This document shows, in pieces, positions 5,360-13,978 of a stretch of 34,652 bases of DNA. Numbering within the stretch: the stretch's first letter is position 1; the number at the start of each line of letters is the position of its first letter. The notes below the pieces were generated by a model that was not told the DNA's origin, ran no database searches, and saw nothing but the letters and a program-made list of their open reading frames with translations. Origin of the DNA: a virus; the IMG/VR virus record IMGVR_UViG_3300025913_000080, positions 1-34,652 of that record. One strand, written 5' to 3'. The position numbers and the translations under genes are program-made.

Positions 5360-6605
5360 AGTCTTCGAGCCGCTGCTAGCACCCGCCCGCTACAAGGGCG
5401 TGCATGGCGGTCGGGGATCTGGAAAGTCGCACTTCTTCGCCGGCCTGCTGGTTGAGGACAGCCTCTATCACAAGGGCTTGCGCTCGGTCTGCATCCGGGA
5501 AGTCCAAAAGACCCTGGCCCAATCGGCGAAGCTGCTGATCGAGGACAAGATCAGGGAGTACGGCCGGGCCTGCGACTTCCGCATATTCAACGACTGCATC
5601 GAAACGCCCGGCGACGGGATCGTGATCTTCAACGGGATGCAGGACCACACAGCGGAGTCGATCAAGTCGCTGGAGGGTTTCCACCGGGCCTGGGTCGAAG
5701 AGGCCCAGACGCTCACCGACCGCAGCCTGACGCTGCTTCGCCCGACCATCCGCGATGAGACCTCGGAGATTTGGGCGAGCTGGAACCCGAGGCGCAAGGT
5801 CGATGCGATCGACAAGTTCCTACGCCACAACGCGCCGCAAGACGCGACGGTGATCCAGGCCAACTGGCGAGACAATCCCTGGTTTCCGAAGGTGCTCGAA
5901 GCCGAGCGCCTACACGACCTGGAGCACTACCCCGACAGATACGACCACATCTGGGAGGGCGACTACGTCAAGGTGTTCGAAGGAGCCTACTTCGCCAAGC
6001 AGCTTGCCGAGTGCAGGCGCGAAAACCGCATCGGCAAGGTTGCCGCTGACCCGCTCCTCCCGCGCAAAGCCTTCTTCGATATCGGGGGCTCTGGCGCAAC
6101 GGCCGACGCCAACGCGATCTGGATCGTCCAGTTCGTCGACCGCGAAATCCGGGTGCTCGACTACATCGAAGGCCAGGGCCAGGTCCTGGGCTACTACGCC
6201 GCGGAGCTGAGAAAGCGCGGCCACGGCGACGTTCAAATCCACCTGCCCCACGACGGGGTCAACGAGAACAACCTCACCGGCAAGCGCTACGAGGACCATT
6301 GGCGCGAAGCCGGCTTCGACGTTCAGGTCATCAAGAACCAGGGCAAGGGCGCGGCGATGATGCGGATCGAGGCGGTCAGACGCCTCCTGCCGCGCATCTG
6401 GTTCAACGAGGCCACCACGGAAGCGGGCAGGGACGCCCTCGGCTCCTACCACGAGCGCAAGGACGACGAGCGCAACGTGGGCCTCGGCCCCGAGCACGAC
6501 TGGTCAAGCCATGCCGCCGACGCCTTCGGGCTGATGTGCGTCGCCTACGAAGAGCCGCGCAAGAAACACGAGCGGCTGGAAATCCCGAACTACGGAGCGG
6601 TGTGA
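5331..6605 (+). CDS. terL: Terminase large subunit
   Basis: The product has 424 residues and is the ATP-driven DNA packaging motor and headful nuclease. TTG at 5331 gives MSVLDIPTAEVFEPLL. Walker A is GGRGSGKS (26-33), Walker B HRAWVEEAQ (118-126) with its acidic pair, and a coupling motif WASWNP lies at 148-153. The nuclease domain shows FFDIGG (Asp250), PHDG (Asp308) and a final HDWSSHAADAFG (389-400), the RNase H-like acidic triad of PBSX-type (Terminase_3) enzymes. Length is normal for the family and nothing appears truncated. Confidence 0.95.
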   Translation: MSVLDIPTAEVFEPLLAPARYKGVHGGRGSGKSHFFAGLLVEDSLYHKGLRSVCIREVQKTLAQSAKLLIEDKIREYGRACDFRIFNDCIETPGDGIVIFNGMQDHTAESIKSLEGFHRAWVEEAQTLTDRSLTLLRPTIRDETSEIWASWNPRRKVDAIDKFLRHNAPQDATVIQANWRDNPWFPKVLEAERLHDLEHYPDRYDHIWEGDYVKVFEGAYFAKQLAECRRENRIGKVAADPLLPRKAFFDIGGSGATADANAIWIVQFVDREIRVLDYIEGQGQVLGYYAAELRKRGHGDVQIHLPHDGVNENNLTGKRYEDHWREAGFDVQVIKNQGKGAAMMRIEAVRRLLPRIWFNEATTEAGRDALGSYHERKDDERNVGLGPEHDWSSHAADAFGLMCVAYEEPRKKHERLEIPNYGAV

Positions 6606-7097
6606 ATGGACCTCACCTTTCTTGACGAGGACTTGATCAATGCCCGCCCCGTCTCCGAAGACGACGGGCTTCCGGTCGCGCCGATCAGCATCGATCAGAG
6701 TACGCCAGGCGTCTCGAACGGCGTGGTGTTGCTGCCTCCCTATGGCGGGGCGGTCGTTCCGTTCGGGGTTTCGTCCGGCAATGCCGCCAACGCCATCGCC
6801 ACGGCCACTGCGCCGGCCACTGGCGGCAAGCGGTTCTACCTGACGCACCTGAACGTCACGGCCAGCGGGGCGACCTCGGGCCTGGCTGTGGCGCCCACGG
6901 TGACGGGCCTGGTGGGCGGAACGCGGACCTTCGCCTTTGTCTACCCGGCCGGCGTGCTGGTGCAGTCCCAGCCCCTCGCGCTCAGTTTCAACCCACCGAT
7001 CCCCTCGACCATCAACACCGCTGTCGTCGGCACACTCCCCGCTTCCGGTTCTGGGGGAACCAACGCCGCTATCAACCTGGAAGGATTCTACCTGTGA
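6606..7097 (+). CDS. Putative structural protein
   Basis: The product has 163 residues and starts directly after the terminase stop. After an acidic N-terminus it becomes beta-rich and Gly/Ala/Thr/Val-rich: GGAVVPFGVSSGNAANAIATA, YLTHLNVTASG, FNPPIPSTINTAVVGT. The C-terminal part resembles a jelly-roll or decoration-type strand pattern. It overlaps the following gene at GTGA (7094-7097). Probably a head decoration or fibre-associated protein, inferred from composition and location. Confidence 0.5.
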   Translation: MDLTFLDEDLINARPVSEDDGLPVAPISIDQSTPGVSNGVVLLPPYGGAVVPFGVSSGNAANAIATATAPATGGKRFYLTHLNVTASGATSGLAVAPTVTGLVGGTRTFAFVYPAGVLVQSQPLALSFNPPIPSTINTAVVGTLPASGSGGTNAAINLEGFYL

Positions 7098-7708
7098 GGC
7101 TCATCACTGGAAACAATGTGGCTGGCGGCCTCGGCGACGGCCAGGGCATCGATCAGCGCGCGACCCGCATGGGCGACCTCGTGGCGGACACCCTGGGCGG
7201 GCGCTATCAGGAGCTCGCCTCTCGCGGCAAGCTGTTCGTGGCCCATGCCATCGTCACCGCCCCGGTGATCTACTCCACCGCGGCCGGCACGGGTGGCCCG
7301 CTGCTCTACAACGGCGCGACGACCACGAATGCGGTCCTGCTCGGCGTCGGCTTCGGCGTGACGACCGTGACCACGGTTGCCGCGGCCCTGGGCATCACGG
7401 GCGGCCCGACCACGGCCCCGTCGTCCACCACGGCGATCGACTCGCGCTCGAACTGCCTGCTGGGCGGTGCGGCCTCGGGCGCCACGCCCTACCGCATCGG
7501 GACCGTCTCGGCGGCGGGGACGTTCTTCTTCCCGTTCGCGCATCTGCACACCGGCGCTCTGACCACGGACACCGCGGGCGTGCAGTGGTTCGACCTCGGC
7601 GGCATGTTCGTCGTGCCTCCGGGCTACTTCGCGAGCGTGGCGGCTTCGGCGACGGCGTCGACCACGGTCGCGTCCATCTCGATGCTCTACACGGAAGTGC
7701 CGGTCTAA
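7094..7708 (+). CDS. Putative structural protein
   Basis: The product has 204 residues starting with GTG in a GTGA overlap with the preceding stop. It has a polar N-terminus with GQGIDQRATRMGD, then strand-like segments: LFVAHAIVTAPVIYSTAAG, VLLGVGFGVTTVTTV, GTFFFPFAHLHTG, WFDLGGMFVVPPGYF. The Ala/Thr/Val/Gly-rich beta composition is like the gene before it. Placed between terminase and portal, a capsid-accessory role is likely, but no family signature is visible. Confidence 0.5.
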   Translation: MRLITGNNVAGGLGDGQGIDQRATRMGDLVADTLGGRYQELASRGKLFVAHAIVTAPVIYSTAAGTGGPLLYNGATTTNAVLLGVGFGVTTVTTVAAALGITGGPTTAPSSTTAIDSRSNCLLGGAASGATPYRIGTVSAAGTFFFPFAHLHTGALTTDTAGVQWFDLGGMFVVPPGYFASVAASATASTTVASISMLYTEVPV

Positions 7709-7711
7709 TCC

Positions 7712-7900
7712 GTGGACGAAGAGCCGTTCTCGATCTTCTACGGCTTCGGAAGCTGTTTCGATCTGCGGGACCAACCGCAGGTCGATACTTCCCGGCTGGA
7801 TGGACTCCGGAGCGTCTCTTCCGCGGCGCGGCGGGCCTTGTGCAAGCCGAAACCCCCGAAGCCGGGGCAGCCCATCGGCTATCGGCACGTCAGGCGCTAG
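7712..7900 (+). CDS. Small unrecognised protein before the portal
   Basis: The product has 62 residues, GTG start 3 bases after the previous stop, ending next to the portal ATG. The N-terminus is acidic and aromatic (EEPFSIFYGFGSCFD) and the C-terminus basic and Pro-rich (CKPKPPKPGQP). Coupled position and tight spacing support a real gene. Function unknown. Confidence 0.55.
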   Translation: MDEEPFSIFYGFGSCFDLRDQPQVDTSRLDGLRSVSSAARRALCKPKPPKPGQPIGYRHVRR

Positions 7901-10021
7901 ATGGCGCTGAGTGACACCGAACTGCTGAGGATCGTGGGCGAGGAGCGCAAACGCTCCATCGGCTTCGATCAGACGCAAGAGCTGCGAGACGAGCGCGAAA
8001 AGGCGCTCGACTACTACAAGGGCGTGATGGACGACGTTCCGTCCCTGCCCAACAGGTCCAAGGCGGTCTCCACCGATATCTCCGATGCGGTGGAGACCAT
8101 CCTGCCCGATCTGGTGGAGATATTCACCGGCGGGGATGACGTGGCGACGTTCATCCCTCGGGGGCCTGAGGACGAAGAGGGCGCGCAACAGGAGACCGAT
8201 TACACGAACTTCGTGGTGTTCCAGCAGAACGACGCGTTCCTGACGTTCTACACCCTGTTCAAGGACGCCCTGCTCACCAAGACCGGCGTGGTGAGCTACT
8301 GGCGCGAGGACTACGACGAAGAGACCGAGACGTTCACCGGGATTGATCAGCAGACCGCCGCGGCGCTCGCAAGCTCGGCCCAGGTCGTCAGCCAGGAAGA
8401 GGGCGAGGAGCCCGGAACCGTCAACGTGACGGTGAAGAAGCCCGGCAAACCGTCCAAGGTCTGCATCAAAGCCTGTGCGCCGGAGGATTTCACGGTCGCG
8501 CAAGACACCGTGGTTCTCAGCGAGGGGACCTATTGCGCGATGAGAGCCCGTCCGCGGGCTCAGAAGCTCAAGGCCGATGGCTACGACGCGGACATTGTCG
8601 ACAAGCTGCCTCAGTACAGTTCGAACACCGATGACGAGACGCAGCAGGCCCGGGACGGAAGCGGGGAGCACACCGCTGGCCAGCAGAACGACGGCGCGAC
8701 CCACGATCTGCGCCAGGTGGAAACCGTCACCCACTACATCCGCCTGGCGGACGACAACGGGACGCTTCAGCTCTGGAAGGTGATTACGGGCGATCAGGAG
8801 ACGATCCTGATCGACAAGCAGAAGGTCAACCGCATCCAGATCGCGGCTCTGACGCCGTACATCGTCACGCACAGGTTCTACGGCCGGTCGATGGCGGACA
8901 TGCTGTTCGACCTCCAGCGGATCAACACCGCGATCACCCGGGGGTATCTGGACAGCATCTATTTCGCGCTCAACCAGCGGATGGTTGTGAACATGCAGGC
9001 GGCGAACGAGTACACGATTTCCGATCTGCTTCGGAACGAACCCGGCGTACCGATTCGGGCGAAGTCGGGCGAGGCGGTTATGCCCGTCCAGGCCGGCGGA
9101 GCGGGCTTCAACGGGCTCGATGCCCTGGAGTTCTTCGCCACCAAGGTTGAGCAGCGCACCGGGATCGCCCGCAACGCTCAGGGGCTCAATCCGGACACGC
9201 TGCACGACACCGCGAAGGGCGCCCTGACCCTGATGAACGCGGCTCAGCGCCGGGTGAGGCTGATCGCCCGCATCTTCGCCGAGACCGGCATCAAGGATCT
9301 GTTCCTCGGTGTCCACGCCCTCCTGAGGGAAGGCCCGCAACAGCAGATCGTCAGCCGCCTCAGGGGCAAGTGGGTTCCGATCGACCCGACCAACTGGGGC
9401 GAGCGCGAGGACATGTCGATCGAGATCGGCATCGGGTCTGGAGGCAAGGACGCGGAGCTGATGTCCCTCGGCGCTCAGATGGGCGTGATGGAGAAGATCA
9501 TCGAGGCCCAGGGCGGACCTCAGGGACCGATCGTCAAGGCCAAGAACATCTACGCCATGGCCAAGCGGTTCATGGAGAAATCGGGGAACAAGAGCCCGGA
9601 ACTGTTCCTGAGCGACCCGGGCGATGCGGAAATCCCGCCCCCACCGGACCCGAACGCCCACAAGGCCCAGGAAGCGCAGATGACCTTGCAGCTCCAGGCG
9701 GCGAAGAACCAGGGCGACATGCAACTCCAGCAGGCCAAGGCGCAGTCGGACGCCCAGATCGCCGCGCAGAAGAACGCCAACGACCTCAACATCGCCACGG
9801 CTCAGATGCAGAACGAGCACAGCCTGAAGAGCCAGACGGCCCAGGCCGAGTTGGACATGAAATGGCAGATCGCCCAGGCCGAACTGGCGATGAAGCGCGA
9901 GATCGCGCAGCAGGAATTGGCGTCGAAGCACGCGCTCGCTCAACAGGGCATCGCGTCCAAGGCGGCGACGGACCAGGCCGGGATTGAGGCTCAGGTCCGT
10001 GTCGGCGGCGAGGCGGGCTGA
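7901..10021 (+). CDS. Portal protein (P22-like)
   Basis: The product has 706 residues and forms the dodecameric channel at the packaging vertex. The N-terminus (ELRDEREKALDYYKGVMDDVP, SDAVETILPDLVEIFTGGDD) and central region (TPYIVTHRFYGRSMADMLFDLQ followed by TAITRGYLDSIY) match large portal proteins of P22-like short-tailed phages. From about residue 580 the C-terminus becomes a long Gln/Ala-rich coiled coil (MTLQLQAAKNQGDMQLQQAK and similar repeats), comparable to the C-terminal barrel of P22 portal. It follows terminase and small structural genes, and its stop overlaps the next ATG (TGATG). Confidence 0.9.
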   Translation: MALSDTELLRIVGEERKRSIGFDQTQELRDEREKALDYYKGVMDDVPSLPNRSKAVSTDISDAVETILPDLVEIFTGGDDVATFIPRGPEDEEGAQQETDYTNFVVFQQNDAFLTFYTLFKDALLTKTGVVSYWREDYDEETETFTGIDQQTAAALASSAQVVSQEEGEEPGTVNVTVKKPGKPSKVCIKACAPEDFTVAQDTVVLSEGTYCAMRARPRAQKLKADGYDADIVDKLPQYSSNTDDETQQARDGSGEHTAGQQNDGATHDLRQVETVTHYIRLADDNGTLQLWKVITGDQETILIDKQKVNRIQIAALTPYIVTHRFYGRSMADMLFDLQRINTAITRGYLDSIYFALNQRMVVNMQAANEYTISDLLRNEPGVPIRAKSGEAVMPVQAGGAGFNGLDALEFFATKVEQRTGIARNAQGLNPDTLHDTAKGALTLMNAAQRRVRLIARIFAETGIKDLFLGVHALLREGPQQQIVSRLRGKWVPIDPTNWGEREDMSIEIGIGSGGKDAELMSLGAQMGVMEKIIEAQGGPQGPIVKAKNIYAMAKRFMEKSGNKSPELFLSDPGDAEIPPPPDPNAHKAQEAQMTLQLQAAKNQGDMQLQQAKAQSDAQIAAQKNANDLNIATAQMQNEHSLKSQTAQAELDMKWQIAQAELAMKREIAQQELASKHALAQQGIASKAATDQAGIEAQVRVGGEAG

Positions 10022-10281
10022 TGGACGACGAACAGATCATCCGCAAGGCCAACCGTGCGGCCATTGAGTACCTGGAGACGGAAGAAGCGTTCGCCGCGGT
10101 CAGGCAAGCCCTGATCAACAAGTGGGCGGGCTCGGAACTGGGCGCGTCGGCCGAACGCGAGCGCCTGTTCTTCTCCATCCAAAGCCTGGACGCCGTGCAG
10201 ACCGCGCTCCGCGGCGTGATCGAGGACGGCAAGGTCGCCCGACACGTCGCCGATCTGCAAGCGCAGCTGAACCCGAGGTAA
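10021..10281 (+). CDS. Small helical head-assembly protein
   Basis: The product has 86 residues, overlapping the portal stop by one base. It is wholly helical and charged (AAIEYLETEEAFAAVRQALIN, SLDAVQTALRGVIEDGKVAR). Similar short helical proteins occur between portal and scaffold genes in related podoviruses, with unproven roles. No motif allows a firmer call. Confidence 0.55.
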   Translation: MDDEQIIRKANRAAIEYLETEEAFAAVRQALINKWAGSELGASAERERLFFSIQSLDAVQTALRGVIEDGKVARHVADLQAQLNPR

Positions 10282-10282
10282 C

Positions 10283-11260
10283 ATGTCCGACGAATCCACC
10301 GGCTCCCTGAGCGTCGATGCTGCCGTGAACCTGCTTGCGTCTCCCGCTGAGGAGCCGAAGAAGCAGCCGGAAGCGTCCGCCGAGCCGCCCGAAGACCAGG
10401 GCTCACCCGCCGAGCCCGAAGACGCCAGCGAGGCCCCAGAGCCCGGCGATGGCGAGACTGCGGAAGCTCCGGAGCCGGCCGAGGCCCAAGCTCTTGAGCC
10501 CCCGCAATGGTGGGATGCGGAGGACAAGGCGCATTTCTCGACCCTGACGCCCGAGGCGCAAGCCGTCGTGCTGAAGAACGAGGAAAAGCGCGAAAGCGTC
10601 CTGCAAAAGGAGAAGGGCAGGGCTCTCGAAGCCCGCAAGGCCGCGGAAGCGGAGATCGCAGGTTTCCAGAACATCGTGTCTGGGCTCAACCAGTGGCTTC
10701 CCACGGCAGTAGAGCAGTTCAAGTCCCGTTGGGGCGACAACCCGGATTGGGGGGCCGCTGCCAGAGAGTACGGGGCGGAGCAGGCTCTGCAATGGCGCTC
10801 GGAGTACGAGCAGGAGCAGAAGACCCTTCACCAGGCGATCCAGAGCAAGCAGCTCGCCGAACAACAGGCCCATGCGCTGTTCATGCGTGAACGGACTGAG
10901 CAGTTGGTCAGCATCTGCCCCGATCTCTCTCCGGACAAGACCGGGGAGAAGGCGCTGGAAAACCAGACGGCGCTTTCACAGTACCTCCTCAAGGGGGGCG
11001 CACGACCGGATCGCGTGACCAAGATGGACGCTCTTGAGATGTCCATCGCCTGGAAGGCGTTCCAGTACGATCAGGGCAAGCAGGCCCTGGCCGCCCCCAA
11101 GCCCAAACCGCCGCCGCAGCGCAACGTCGCCCCCACGGGCTCGACCTCGCAGCGGTCAGAATCCATGCGCGCCCAAGACCTCCTCGGCAAGCTTTCCAAG
11201 ACCGGGAAGCAGGAAGACGCCGTGGCCGTCCTGCTGGCGCGACAATCTCAAAGGAAATAG
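10283..11260 (+). CDS. Putative scaffolding protein
   Basis: The product has 325 residues. The first about 75 are a disordered Glu/Pro/Ala-rich acidic tail (EEPKKQPEASAEPPEDQ). Then come PPQWWDAEDKAHFSTLTPEA and long charged helices with coiled-coil character (EKRESVLQKEKGRALEARKA, SEYEQEQKTLHQAI), and a basic C-terminal segment of the kind scaffolds use to bind capsid. It sits immediately before the major capsid gene with 3 bases between. Acidic disordered N-terminus, coiled coil and position together support a capsid scaffold. Sequence identity alone would not prove it. Confidence 0.75.
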   Translation: MSDESTGSLSVDAAVNLLASPAEEPKKQPEASAEPPEDQGSPAEPEDASEAPEPGDGETAEAPEPAEAQALEPPQWWDAEDKAHFSTLTPEAQAVVLKNEEKRESVLQKEKGRALEARKAAEAEIAGFQNIVSGLNQWLPTAVEQFKSRWGDNPDWGAAAREYGAEQALQWRSEYEQEQKTLHQAIQSKQLAEQQAHALFMRERTEQLVSICPDLSPDKTGEKALENQTALSQYLLKGGARPDRVTKMDALEMSIAWKAFQYDQGKQALAAPKPKPPPQRNVAPTGSTSQRSESMRAQDLLGKLSKTGKQEDAVAVLLARQSQRK

Positions 11261-11263
11261 GCG

Positions 11264-12226
11264 ATGACCGCCGCGACCAACAGCGTTACCACCCTCATCA
11301 ACATCGGCAACCGGGAAGACCTGGAAGACGTGATCTATCGCGTCGCTCCGGAGAAGACCCCGTTCATCTCCAACATCGGCTCGTCCAAGGCCAACGCGGT
11401 CTACCACGAATGGCAGACCGAAACCCTGGCGACCCCGGTCTCCACCAACGCCCAGCTCGAAGGCGACGACATCGCGATCTCCGCGTATGACGCCGCCAAC
11501 CTCACGACCCGCGTCGGCAACACCTGCCAGATCCTCCGCAAGACGTTCATCGTCGCGCGGACCGCGGAAATCGTGGAGAAGGCCGGGCGCGACTCGGAAA
11601 TCGCCCGCCAGAAGGTGATCAAGGGCATCGAGCTGAAGCGCGACCTGGAGATGCGCGCCATCGGCAACTACTCGGCCGTGGCCGAATCCGGCGCCACCAC
11701 CCGCAAGCTCGGCGGGGCGCTGGCCTGGATCGTCACCAACGACTCCCGCGGCGCCACCGGCACTGACGGTGGGTTCTCGGCCACGCCTGGGCCGACGCTG
11801 GCCGGCAACGGCACGCAGCGGACCTTCACCGAAGCGCTGGTCAAGGCGGCGATGTCGACCACGTTCAGCTCGGGCGGCACGCCGACCCAGGCGTACATGG
11901 GGCCGACCCACAAGCAGCAATTCTCGGCCTTCACCGGTATCGCCAACATCCGCAAGGATGCGGGCACGGGGATGGCCACGATTGTGGGCGCCGCCGATGT
12001 GTACGTGTCGGACTTCGGCAACCTGACCCTCATCCCGCACCCGTACGGCCTGACCCGCGACTGCCTGATCATCGATCCGGACATGTGGGGCATCGCCACG
12101 CTGGACGGAACGAAGGTCGCGCAGATGGCCAAGACCGGCGACGCCGAGAAGTACATGCTGACCATGGAGAAGACCCTGGTCTGCAAGAACGAGAAGTCCT
12201 CCACCGTCGTGGCGGACCTGACCTAA
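11264..12226 (+). CDS. Major capsid protein (SU10/DUF5309-like)
   Basis: The product has 320 residues. LEDVIYRVAPEKTPFISNIG near the N-terminus, EWQTETLATPV, and the helical ARTAEIVEKAG...GIELKRDLEMRAIG segment match the SU10-type (DUF5309) HK97-fold capsid family. The C-terminal half has FGNLTLIPHPYGLTRDCLI, a characteristic strand segment of this family. It directly follows the scaffold gene, with AAAGGAAATAGGCG before the ATG. It is followed by two very strong hairpins (12226-12282) before the next gene. Confidence 0.9.
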   Translation: MTAATNSVTTLINIGNREDLEDVIYRVAPEKTPFISNIGSSKANAVYHEWQTETLATPVSTNAQLEGDDIAISAYDAANLTTRVGNTCQILRKTFIVARTAEIVEKAGRDSEIARQKVIKGIELKRDLEMRAIGNYSAVAESGATTRKLGGALAWIVTNDSRGATGTDGGFSATPGPTLAGNGTQRTFTEALVKAAMSTTFSSGGTPTQAYMGPTHKQQFSAFTGIANIRKDAGTGMATIVGAADVYVSDFGNLTLIPHPYGLTRDCLIIDPDMWGIATLDGTKVAQMAKTGDAEKYMLTMEKTLVCKNEKSSTVVADLT

Positions 12227-12282
12227 GGGCTTCGGCCCTGAACCCGGGCGGGGCGGCTGCGTCCCTCGGCGGTCCCGCCCGG
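12226..12282 (+). promoter_or_regulatory. Tandem strong hairpins after the capsid gene
   Basis: AGGGC-TTCG-GCCCT (12226-12239) is a UUCG-tetraloop hairpin starting at the capsid stop codon. A second hairpin has a 9-bp GC stem, CCGGGCGGG (12244-12252) with CCCGCCCGG (12274-12282). Neither is followed by a U-run, so they may protect the 3' end of capsid mRNA or act as a partial terminator or processing boundary. Confidence 0.7.
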
Positions 12283-12301
12283 ACCTTCTCAAGGAACATC
12301 C

Positions 12302-12571
12302 ATGACCGAAGAAGCCGTTGATCGGATGGCCGCGATGCGTGCTGCCAAGGCCAAGAAGGCCGAAGACATGAAGGCCGCGGAGGAAGCCGCCCCGGCCCTG
12401 CCGCCCGGCTACGTCTGGGCGCGCGTCCTGAAGAAGGGCCACGACAAGATTTCCACCGGCGAGCACATCGGCGGTCAGGGCGAACAGCATCATCCGTTCG
12501 GAACCATCTTCCAGGTTGAGCAGGCCATTGCCGAAGACCTCGAAGAGCGGGGCTACGCCGAAATCCAATGA
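12302..12571 (+). CDS. Small protein after the capsid gene
   Basis: The product has 89 residues, with AAGGAAC before the ATG. A charged, Ala/Lys-rich helix at the start (MRAAKAKKAEDMKAAEEAA) is followed by a compact domain with WARVLKKGHDKISTGEH and a His-rich GGQGEQHHPFGTIF. The stop overlaps the next ATG. Location between capsid and adaptor suggests a head-completion or accessory role; no family recognised. Confidence 0.55.
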   Translation: MTEEAVDRMAAMRAAKAKKAEDMKAAEEAAPALPPGYVWARVLKKGHDKISTGEHIGGQGEQHHPFGTIFQVEQAIAEDLEERGYAEIQ

Positions 12572-12924
12572 GCTACGTTCCGCTGTTCACCTCCGAGCAG
12601 GGGGTGACGTGGCTTTGGCGAGACGATCCAGACGGCCCCGGCGCAACCGCTGTGGCCGTGCAGGACGTTGGCGGGCTGCTCGAGCAGAACAAGGCCATGT
12701 CGACCCACAACGACGGCTACACCCCGTCGCGGGAGATGCGCCGTGTCGCCTCCATCCCGGCGGTTATCCAGATGAAATGGATGATCGAAGAGGGCTGGGA
12801 CTGCATGTCCAACGACCCGGGCTGTCAGAAGAAGCTCGCCGAGAAGCTGGACAGCAACGAGTACATGTACCTGAGGACGGCCCCGGGCCGGCTCGGGGAT
12901 CACTACAAGCATAGCCGCAAATGA
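12568..12924 (+). CDS. Small head/neck-region protein
   Basis: The product has 118 residues in ATGA overlaps at both ends. The C-terminal half carries MRRVASIPAVIQMKWMIEEG followed by a Cys pair and LDSNEYMYLRTAPGRLGDHY. That recurrent pattern (RRVASIP..v...W...G, then l.d.e...lRT..GrlG) is common in short-tailed phages just upstream of the adaptor gene. Its exact role is not established. Structural neighbourhood inferred. Confidence 0.6.
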   Translation: MSYVPLFTSEQGVTWLWRDDPDGPGATAVAVQDVGGLLEQNKAMSTHNDGYTPSREMRRVASIPAVIQMKWMIEEGWDCMSNDPGCQKKLAEKLDSNEYMYLRTAPGRLGDHYKHSRK

Positions 12925-13547
12925 CGCTCTCGACCTACACCGGGCTCCGGGATGCGATCGGGACCACGCTGGGACGGTCTGACCTGACCTCTTCCAACGA
13001 TGTCACGGCGGACTTCATCACCCTGGCGGAAGCCGAGATCAACCGCCTGCTGAAGATCAGGCGCATGATCGGTCGCGCCTCGGCGACGATCAACCAGGAA
13101 TATTCGACCGTCCCGAGCGACTTCGCGGCTCCACGGTCGATGAAGATCACCTCGGTAACGCCCACCGGAACCCTGGAATGGACCAGCCCGGAGGCCATGG
13201 CTGACGACAAGGCGCTGTGGAACACTTCCACCGGCCAGCCGACCAAGTACACCGTGGTCGGCAACGAGTTCGAGTACGACCCGGTCCCTGGCGGCGACTA
13301 CACCGTCGCGCTGACCTACTACAAGCGGATCACGCCCCTAGCTGACGGGGTGAACTGGCTGCTGACAGCCTGGCCGGACATCTACCTGTTCGGAGCGTGC
13401 AAGCAGGCCGCCGCCTACCTTGACGACGGCCAGACCGAGGACCGCTTCGAGGGGAAGTTTCAGAAGGCCATCGCCCAGGCGCAAGCCGCTGACATCCACG
13501 AAAGCACCGGCGCCCGTTTGAGTGTCGGACAGCCGTTCGCGCCCTGA
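12921..13547 (+). CDS. Head-tail adaptor protein
   Basis: The product has 208 residues starting in an ATGA overlap. The N-terminal helices (FITLAEAEINRLLKIRRMIG) followed by a beta region (INQEYSTVPSDFAAPRSMKI, YTVVGNEFEYDPVPGGDYTV, LTYYKRITPL) and a final helical part (WPDIYLFGACKQAAAYLDD) match the SU10/P22 gp4-like adaptor family that docks on the portal after packaging. Length and position (after capsid, before tail genes) fit well. Confidence 0.75.
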   Translation: MTLSTYTGLRDAIGTTLGRSDLTSSNDVTADFITLAEAEINRLLKIRRMIGRASATINQEYSTVPSDFAAPRSMKITSVTPTGTLEWTSPEAMADDKALWNTSTGQPTKYTVVGNEFEYDPVPGGDYTVALTYYKRITPLADGVNWLLTAWPDIYLFGACKQAAAYLDDGQTEDRFEGKFQKAIAQAQAADIHESTGARLSVGQPFAP

Positions 13548-13561
13548 TTTAGGAGGCGACA

Positions 13562-13978
13562 ATCGCAGCGTTTAACAAGTTCGACAGTTTTGTCGAGGCG
13601 ATGGCCGAGAAGGTCCACAACCTCGGCTCCGATACGCTGAAGATCGCGCTGACCAATTCGGCTCCGATCGCGTCCAACACTCAGCTTTCGAACATCACGC
13701 AGATCGCCAACGGCAACGGCTACACCACGGGCGGCTCTGCCGTGACGATCACGTCTTCGGCTCAGACCTCCGGAACCTACAAGCTGATCGGCAACGATCT
13801 GGTGTTCACCGCCTCAGGCTCCATGGGGCCGTTCCGGTATGCCGTTCTCTACAACGACACGGCCACCAACGACGAGCTGATCGGCTGGTGGGACTACGGG
13901 TCATCCCTGACCCTGGGGGCGTCGGAAACTTTCACGGTGGATCTGGACCAGGTTCAGGGCGTGTTGACCATTGCCTGA
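13562..13978 (+). CDS. Conserved phage virion protein with an ATC start codon
   Basis: The product has 138 residues if initiated at ATC (13562-13564). A perfect AGGAGG (13551-13556) lies 5 bases upstream of that codon, while the first in-frame ATG is 13 codons later and has no such site. The residues before that ATG (AAFNKFDSFVEAMAEKVHNLG) match the usual beginning of this phage family, FNKF..F.E..AEK.HNLG, so they are clearly coding. The rest is beta-rich (YTTGGSAVTITSSAQTSGTY, FRYAVLYNDTATN). Probably a tail or fibre-associated structural protein. The last 47 bases overlap the convergent endonuclease gene. Confidence 0.75.
   Translation: MAAFNKFDSFVEAMAEKVHNLGSDTLKIALTNSAPIASNTQLSNITQIANGNGYTTGGSAVTITSSAQTSGTYKLIGNDLVFTASGSMGPFRYAVLYNDTATNDELIGWWDYGSSLTLGASETFTVDLDQVQGVLTIA

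Noticed and set aside
7088-9943. 951-codon open frame antisense to the portal and neighbouring genes
   Set aside because: It is the complementary shadow of clearly recognised genes, with Arg/Leu/Gly-rich composition typical of high-GC antisense frames and no family features.
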